NCBI GenBank assembly: GCA_903831255.1 | Contig: CAIKWZ010000027.1 | Span: 1 to 37,157, forward strand | Reading direction: 5' to 3' | DNA: 37,157 nucleotides | Source of the DNA: an uncultured Alphaproteobacteria bacterium | GTDB taxonomy: Bacteria > Pseudomonadota > Alphaproteobacteria > Caulobacterales > Hyphomonadaceae | Shown: positions 32,430 through 37,157 of the stretch, in pieces | Layout of the letters: every line of letters begins with the position of its first letter | Numbering within the stretch: position 1 is the first letter of the stretch | Program-made: the position numbers and the translations under genes | Notes under the pieces: model-generated | The model's input: the letters and a program-made list of their open reading frames with translations, nothing else | The model's database searches: none | What the model was told of the DNA's origin: nothing

Positions 32430-33755
32430 TTAATTGAGCGCCTGATAGATCAAAGCCCTCAGCTTGCCCACGTCATCGACTGTCCCGGCCGGAATGAGCT
32501 GGATCAGGTAGACGACGGTCAGGTTCTCTTTTGGGTCCACCCAGTACTGACTGTGGTAAGCGCCGCCCCAGCTGAACTCTCCTTCTGAGCCGGGAAGACC
32601 ATTGTCGCCGAGGTCGGTTCTGATCCGGAAGCCCAGCCCGAAGCCTGTGCCGGCCGGGTAAGGGATGTTTCCAAGATGGTTGACCGTCATGAGCTCGACG
32701 CTCTTGCGGCTCAGATATCGCTGGCCATCCATTTCGCCGCCGCGTCGGAGCATCTCGAGGAAGCGGGAATAATCCGCGGTGGTCGACAGCAAGCCCGCGC
32801 CTCCGGAGAAGGCGATCCTTGGGCCGTTGAGATAATGGCCCTGGCCGATATGCCCCGTAACGCGCCACTCTCCCGGATCGGCAGCCCGCGTCACGCCGCT
32901 CGGACCAGCCGAATAGACCACTGACAGACGATTGGCCTTTTCACTCGGCAGATAAAAATGCGTGTCCTTCATGCCAAGCGGACGGATAAGACGATCATTG
33001 AGAAACGCTTCCAGCGTCTGCCCGCTGAGCTTCTCCACGACCACGCCGAGAATGTCTGTATTGTACCCATAGACGAATTGCTCCCCCGGCTGCGCAGCCA
33101 TTGGGAGAGACGCCATTCGTGCGACGATTGCTGACACAGGTTCGCTTCGGTCTGCGAAATACCATCCCTGAATGCCGGCCGCAGCCCACTCCTTCTGGGC
33201 CGGTCCGGTCCCATACGAGATCCCGGCTGTATGGGTCAAAAGATCCCGGATCGTGATCGCTCTCTTCGCCGGCGCGACATCATAGCCGCCCTCTGACTTC
33301 GGAACGGCCACGGTCGTCTTCGACCATTCAGGGAGATGCTTGCCGAGCGGATCGTCGAGGAGGAGTTTGCCCTCTTCCATCAGCATCATGATCGCCACGC
33401 TGGTCAGCGCCTTGGTCTGTGAGGCGATCCGGAAGATGTCGTCCTCCTTCATGACGGCTCCGGCTTCCTTGTCCCGCCAGCCGAAGGCTTCCGAATAAAC
33501 GTCCCGGCCGTTCTGGCGGATGTCTACGACCGCTCCTGCAATGAGGCCCCTGTCCACATAGTCCTGCAGCATGGTTCCGACCCGCTTGATTCGCTCAGGT
33601 GAGATCGAAGGGGCAGGGGCCTCGAGCTGTGTTTGCCCCGCTGCGTTGTGGCGACTGGCCAATGGCTGGGTCGCACTGGCGCATGCGCCAAGGCCCAGGA
33701 GGGCGAGACTGATAAGGCTGAAGGACCTTGTTCCGGAACGGATGCGGAGGACCAT
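32430..33755 (-). CDS. Beta-lactamase-fold serine hydrolase, lipoprotein
   Basis: A 441-residue member of the class C beta-lactamase/esterase (EstB-like) family. ATG 33755 has AAAGGAAA upstream and starts a lipoprotein signal, MVLRIRSGTRSFSLISLALLGLGAC, with Cys25 as the lipidated residue. The nucleophile motif is SQTK (S112, K115) in FRIASQTKALTS, the second Tyr is in FVYGYNTDILGVVVEKLSGQ, and LLTHTAGISYG and the C-terminal GEFSWGGAYHSQYWVDP region, where true beta-lactamases have KTG, fit the esterase-type group. It differs strongly from the hydrolase at 17851-19035. Substrate is unknown; a role in cell-wall or ester turnover is possible. It converges with the lipoprotein gene at 31719. Confidence 0.88.
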   Translation of the reverse strand: MVLRIRSGTRSFSLISLALLGLGACASATQPLASRHNAAGQTQLEAPAPSISPERIKRVGTMLQDYVDRGLIAGAVVDIRQNGRDVYSEAFGWRDKEAGAVMKEDDIFRIASQTKALTSVAIMMLMEEGKLLLDDPLGKHLPEWSKTTVAVPKSEGGYDVAPAKRAITIRDLLTHTAGISYGTGPAQKEWAAAGIQGWYFADRSEPVSAIVARMASLPMAAQPGEQFVYGYNTDILGVVVEKLSGQTLEAFLNDRLIRPLGMKDTHFYLPSEKANRLSVVYSAGPSGVTRAADPGEWRVTGHIGQGHYLNGPRIAFSGGAGLLSTTADYSRFLEMLRRGGEMDGQRYLSRKSVELMTVNHLGNIPYPAGTGFGLGFRIRTDLGDNGLPGSEGEFSWGGAYHSQYWVDPKENLTVVYLIQLIPAGTVDDVGKLRALIYQALN

Positions 33756-33944
33756 GGCTCTTTCCTTTATCTGCTGCCCTGTCGATTTGAACGATCGAAG
33801 GTGCGATCCCATCGGTCAAGCCCCTTGCGTCAAGAGATCGGAGGAAGGCCGGCCCGGCCCCATGGCCTATTGAGGAGGTTCGGGGATAGTCTTGAGACGA
33901 ACCGGCGCGGGATCATCGTGCTCGCCGCGGGCTGGAGACGGAAC

Positions 33945-35573
33945 ATGGGCGGGCGGGCGATTGAAGTGTACGACTACGTAATCGTCGGGGCGGGCACGGC
34001 CGGCTGCCTTCTTGCCAATCGTTTGTCAGCCAACCCGTCGGTCAGGGTCCTCTTGCTTGAGGCCGGGGGAGAGGACGACTGGATCTGGTTTCACATTCCT
34101 GTGGGATATCTGTTCGCGATCGGCAATCCACGCGCCGACTGGATGTTTGAAACCGACCCCGTCGCCGGTCTTGGAGGTCGCAGGCTCGGATATCCCAGAG
34201 GCAAGGTTCTCGGCGGGTCCTCGGCGATCAATGCCATGATCTACATGCGTGGACAGAAGGAAGATTACGATCGATGGCGGGATATGGGCCTGTCCGGATG
34301 GGGATGGAGCGATGTTCGGCCGCTTTTCCTGTCGCATGAGGATCATTTCGCGCCAGGGCCGCATCATGGGTCGGGAGGCGAGTGGCGTGTCGAGACGCCC
34401 CGCATGAGGTGGAGGGTTCTGGACGCCTTCGCCGACGCCGCTGAGGCTGCGGGAGTTCCGAAAATCTATGATTTCAATACGGGCGACAATTTTGGAACCG
34501 GGTACTTTCAGGTCAATCAGAAAAGAGGACGGCGCTGGAGTGCGGCCCGTGGATTTCTTCGGCCAGTCAGGCGTCGCCCAAATCTTCGAGTTGAGACCAT
34601 GGCGCACGCAGATCGGGTGATCGTCCGCAATCGTCGCGCCGTGGGCGTCGCCTGGTCTCGAGGCGCGGATCGACGCGTTGCTGAATGCTCAGGAGAGGTC
34701 ATTCTCGCCGCTGGCGCAGTAGCAAGTCCAAAGCTCCTTGAGCTTTCCGGAATAGGCCGGGGCGAGCGTCTGCGGTCGCTTGATGTCGATGTCGTGTGCG
34801 ACCGGCCCGGAGTGGGAGAGAACCTGCAGGACCATCTGCAGCTGCGACCGATCTACCGCGTCCACGGTGTGCCGACGATGAATGAGCAGTATGCGCAGCT
34901 CTGGCGCAGGCCTTTGATGGCGCTCGATTACGCTGTTCGTCGTCGCGGCCCGATGACGATGGCCCCCTCTCAGCTTGGCGCCTTCGCGCGATCCTCTCCA
35001 GAACGCGCCACCCCGGATCTGCAGTTTCATGTCCAGCCCCTCTCGCTCGACAAGTTCGGAGAGGAGCTTCACAGTTTTCCGGCGATCACCATAAGCGTCT
35101 GCAATCTTCGCCCCGAAAGTCGAGGTAGCGTCCACATCGTCTCGGCCGACGAGCGGACGGCGCCTGCCATTCAGCCCAATTATCTGTCGACGGACGGCGA
35201 TCTGGAGACGGCCGTGCGCGCCTTGCGGCTTGTGAGGACGATTGTCGGCCAGCCTCCTCTGGCGCGGTTCTCGCCCGAGGAAGTTCGTCCTGGAGCTCAC
35301 CTGTCCTCCGATACGGAGCTGAAGAAGGCAGCCGGCGAGATCGGCGCTACGATTTTCCATCCGGTCGGCACGGCGAGGATGGGCGTGCGCGAGGATCCCA
35401 TGGCGGTCGTGGATGAGCGTCTGCGCGTGATCGGCGTGGAAGCGCTTCGGGTCATCGATGCGTCCGTTATGCCGACGATCACGTCGGGCAACACCAACTC
35501 GCCAACCCTGATGATCGCAGAAAAGGGTGCGCAGATGGTGTTGGAGGACGCTCGCGTCGGCCGAGTTGGTTAA
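33945..35573 (+). CDS. GMC family FAD-dependent oxidoreductase (alcohol/choline dehydrogenase-like)
   Basis: A 542-residue flavoprotein. The FAD site YDYVIVGAGTAGCLLANRLS is at the N-terminus, followed by VLLLEAGGED, the GMC signature RGKVLGGSSAINAMIYMRG, the second signature GAVASPKLLELSGIG, GVGENLQDHLQLRP, and the C-terminal HPVGTARMG and SGNTNSPTLMIAEKGA with the catalytic His/Asn pair. The start ATG at 33945 has GGAG 8 bases upstream; the frame stays open to 33633 but that part overlaps the neighbouring gene on the other strand. Substrate is likely an alcohol, as in AlkJ or choline dehydrogenase, but specificity cannot be read. It is 79 bases upstream of accA on the same strand. Confidence 0.92.
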   Translation: MGGRAIEVYDYVIVGAGTAGCLLANRLSANPSVRVLLLEAGGEDDWIWFHIPVGYLFAIGNPRADWMFETDPVAGLGGRRLGYPRGKVLGGSSAINAMIYMRGQKEDYDRWRDMGLSGWGWSDVRPLFLSHEDHFAPGPHHGSGGEWRVETPRMRWRVLDAFADAAEAAGVPKIYDFNTGDNFGTGYFQVNQKRGRRWSAARGFLRPVRRRPNLRVETMAHADRVIVRNRRAVGVAWSRGADRRVAECSGEVILAAGAVASPKLLELSGIGRGERLRSLDVDVVCDRPGVGENLQDHLQLRPIYRVHGVPTMNEQYAQLWRRPLMALDYAVRRRGPMTMAPSQLGAFARSSPERATPDLQFHVQPLSLDKFGEELHSFPAITISVCNLRPESRGSVHIVSADERTAPAIQPNYLSTDGDLETAVRALRLVRTIVGQPPLARFSPEEVRPGAHLSSDTELKKAAGEIGATIFHPVGTARMGVREDPMAVVDERLRVIGVEALRVIDASVMPTITSGNTNSPTLMIAEKGAQMVLEDARVGRVG

Positions 35574-35652
35574 TGTCTGACGTCTTGCTCTGCGCCCCTG
35601 GGACCGCTACCCCTTGTCGCTGGACTCTAGCAGTAGACGTTTCGGGACGCTG

Positions 35653-36609
35653 ATGCCGACGCCCTCCACCTATCTGGACTTCGAGAAGCCAGTGGCCGAA
35701 CTCGAGACCAAGATCGCCGAGCTTCAGGCGGCTGGCGGTTCCGCTATTGACGAGGATGTCGCGAGACTTCGCGAGAAGGCTGCGAAGCAGTTGCGCGATA
35801 TCTACTCTCATCTGACGCCCTGGCAGAAGACTCAGGTCGCCCGCCATCCGGACAGGCCGCATTTCATCGACTATCTTGACAGCCTTTTCGACGATTTCGT
35901 CGAACTTGCAGGCGATCGCAAGTTCATGAACGACGACGCCATCATGGGTGGCCTGGCTCGCTTTCGGGGGCGTTCAGTCGTCGTGATAGGACATGAGAAG
36001 GGTCGCGATACGCAGACCCGGCTGAAGCATAATTTCGGCATGGGAAAGCCTGAAGGCTACCGTAAGGCGGTTCGTCTCATTGAGCTTGCGGGTCGCTTCT
36101 CGCTGCCGGTGATTACCCTGGTCGACACCTCAGGCGCCTTTCCAGGGAAGGGCGGAGAGGAGCGGGGGCAGGCCGAGGCTCTGGCGCGCGCCATAGAGGC
36201 ATGTATGACGCTCGAGACGCCCCTGGTGTCGGTCATCGTGGGAGAGGGCGGATCAGGCGGGGCGGTGGCTCTGGCGTCGGGCAACCGAGTGTTGATGATG
36301 GAGCACGCAGTCTACTCTGTGATCTCGCCAGAGGGTGCGGCGTCCATCTTGTTCCGCGACGCAAAGAGAGCCAAGGACACCGCCGAGGCGATGAAGATTA
36401 CGGCGCAGGACCTTGAGAAGTTCCGGATCGTCGACGGCGTCGTTTCTGAGCCAATGGGGGGCGCTCACCGCGATCCCAAGGCCGCCATTCAGCGTGTCGG
36501 CGATGCGATTGAGGCAGCTCTGTCATCCTTGTCGGGATTGAGCCCGGCTGACCTCAAACGTCAGCGCAAGGAACGGTTTTACGCCATTGGTCGGCAGGTT
36601 CCCGCCTAG
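35653..36609 (+). CDS. accA: Acetyl-CoA carboxylase carboxyltransferase subunit alpha
   Basis: AccA is the carboxybiotin-binding partner of AccD (4252-5154). The 318-residue protein begins MPTPSTYLDFEKPVAELETKI, with an N-terminal helical hairpin, IYSHLTPWQKTQVARHPDRPH, DDFVELAGDRKFMNDDAIMGGLARF, GHEKGRDTQTRLKHNFGMGKPEGYRKA, TLVDTSGAFPGKGGEERGQAEALA, and GEGGSGGAVALASGNRVLMMEHAVYSVISPEGAASILF. The ATG at 35653 matches the family start; an in-frame TTG at 35614 would add 13 residues and is rejected. Length and motifs are standard. Confidence 0.97.
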   Translation: MPTPSTYLDFEKPVAELETKIAELQAAGGSAIDEDVARLREKAAKQLRDIYSHLTPWQKTQVARHPDRPHFIDYLDSLFDDFVELAGDRKFMNDDAIMGGLARFRGRSVVVIGHEKGRDTQTRLKHNFGMGKPEGYRKAVRLIELAGRFSLPVITLVDTSGAFPGKGGEERGQAEALARAIEACMTLETPLVSVIVGEGGSGGAVALASGNRVLMMEHAVYSVISPEGAASILFRDAKRAKDTAEAMKITAQDLEKFRIVDGVVSEPMGGAHRDPKAAIQRVGDAIEAALSSLSGLSPADLKRQRKERFYAIGRQVPA

Positions 36610-36700
36610 AGAACGGCTTCTCCCGCACTGAGGATAAACTCACAAGAACGCTCACCGCGTCAGGGACGCAGGCGCGAAAGACGGTCGAGCCCCGAGAGAC

Positions 36701-37157
36701 CTACGCTCTTGCCGCAGTTGATGACACGTCGCCGTGGCAGTTCTTGTATCGCTTGCCGGATCCGCAGGGACACGGAGCGTTCCGGGGTGTCGAAGCCCAG
36801 GCCGGGTCAGCAGTCGACGCCGCAGCCGGAGCCGGCGCCTCGGGTCTGGGAGGAGCGTCTGCGGGAGCGGTCTGGGCTTCCGTCTGGGGAGGCTCCACCA
36901 CGAACTGTCCGCGCATCAGCACACGGGTCACGGCCCGACGCAGGTCGCTCAGCAGCGTTTCAAAGAGGGCGAACGCTTCGGTCTTGAACTCATTGAGGGG
37001 GTCTCTCTGAGCATAGCCCCTGAGATGGATCACCGAACGCAGCTGATCGAGATGAGAGAGGTGTTCACGCCAGCGAACATCCACTTCCTGAAGGAGGATC
37101 TGCTTTTCCAGCCAGCGCATTCGCTCTTCGCCGACCATAGAGGCCTTTCGCAGGAAC
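36701..37157 (-). CDS. secA: Protein translocase ATPase SecA, C-terminal fragment (5' end outside window)
   Basis: The frame is open from the window edge to a TAG at 36701-36703 and encodes the last 151 or so residues of SecA, the motor that drives proteins through SecYEG. The helical scaffold segment EKQILLQEVDVRWREHLSHLDQLRSVIHLRGYAQRDPLNEFKTEAFALFETLL is diagnostic. After an Ala/Pro-rich linker comes the SecB- and zinc-binding tail RNAPCPCGSGKRYKNCHG, with the C-x-C-x8-C-H ligand set intact. The last nine residues, GDVSSTAARA, form a short unstructured end. The gene converges with accA, with 91 bases between in which I see no clear terminator. Confidence 0.96.
   Translation of the reverse strand, partial: FLRKASMVGEERMRWLEKQILLQEVDVRWREHLSHLDQLRSVIHLRGYAQRDPLNEFKTEAFALFETLLSDLRRAVTRVLMRGQFVVEPPQTEAQTAPADAPPRPEAPAPAAASTADPAWASTPRNAPCPCGSGKRYKNCHGDVSSTAARA

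Noticed and set aside
33633-33944. 104-codon N-terminal extension of the GMC oxidoreductase
   Set aside because: It overlaps the minus-strand lipoprotein hydrolase; the FAD motif begins right after the ATG at 33945, which has a good ribosome-binding site.
1-37157. Mobile elements, prophage, CRISPR arrays, toxin-antitoxin pairs, tRNA genes
   Set aside because: No transposase, integrase, repeat-spacer pattern or tRNA cloverleaf was seen on either strand, and all large frames are assigned to ordinary chromosomal genes.

Overview
The window is a piece of an alphaproteobacterial chromosome, most likely from the Caulobacterales/Hyphomonadales (Maricaulales)/Parvularculales part of the class. Four things point there: the order rpsA-ihfB-...-trpF-trpB-trpA-accD-folC, the alphaproteobacterial type of AddA/AddB, a ChvI/ChvG two-component pair next to PTS-Ntr genes, and above all a DivL-type cell-cycle kinase whose phospho-acceptor His is a Tyr, with a perfect CtrA-type TTAA-N7-TTAA box upstream. 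DNA is GC-rich throughout with no obvious compositional break. No mobile element, CRISPR array, phage gene, rRNA or tRNA was seen.

Layout. (1) 1-6527, plus strand: 3' end of rpsA, a hairpin-rich spacer, ihfB, mscL, then the compact run trpF-trpB-trpA-accD-folC (last steps of tryptophan synthesis, the beta subunit of acetyl-CoA carboxylase carboxyltransferase, and folylpolyglutamate/dihydrofolate synthase). (2) 6545-15796, minus strand: one long run transcribed tsaE-amgK-murU-addB-addA-trxA, with genes overlapping by a few to 31 bases except for an 89-base gap before trxA (tRNA t6A synthesis, cell-wall sugar recycling, double-strand break repair, thioredoxin). (3) 15937-17527, plus strand: a ferredoxin reductase and its [2Fe-2S] ferredoxin, with no P450 or oxygenase in view. 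(4) 17851-23387, minus strand: a secreted beta-lactamase-fold hydrolase, divL, and a phosphomannomutase/phosphoglucomutase. (5) 23560-24573, plus: an esterase. (6) 24684-29978: ahcY (minus) behind a 30-base perfect palindrome, a periplasmic EF-hand protein (plus), then chvI-chvG-EIIA(Man type)-ptsH on the minus strand, lacking the hprK gene that usually lies between chvG and EIIA. (7) 30181-32366, plus: a lipoprotein alkaline phosphatase followed 8 bases later by an unknown lipoprotein. (8) 32430-37157: a second beta-lactamase-fold lipoprotein (minus), a GMC oxidoreductase and accA (plus), and the C-terminal end of secA (minus, running off the window).

The genes are mostly core housekeeping genes, and I do not see a clear new multi-gene system. 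The observations most worth a second look are regulatory or small: the CtrA box in front of divL, the ahcY palindrome (candidate operator for a SAH-responsive ArsR-type repressor such as SahR), the missing hprK, the loss of three of four zinc ligands in AccD, the hairpin cluster behind rpsA, the unassigned 323-base spacer 17528-17850 with a perfect 11-base inverted repeat, and the uncharacterised lipoprotein next to the phosphatase. All protein assignments come from reading translations by eye; no database search was possible.
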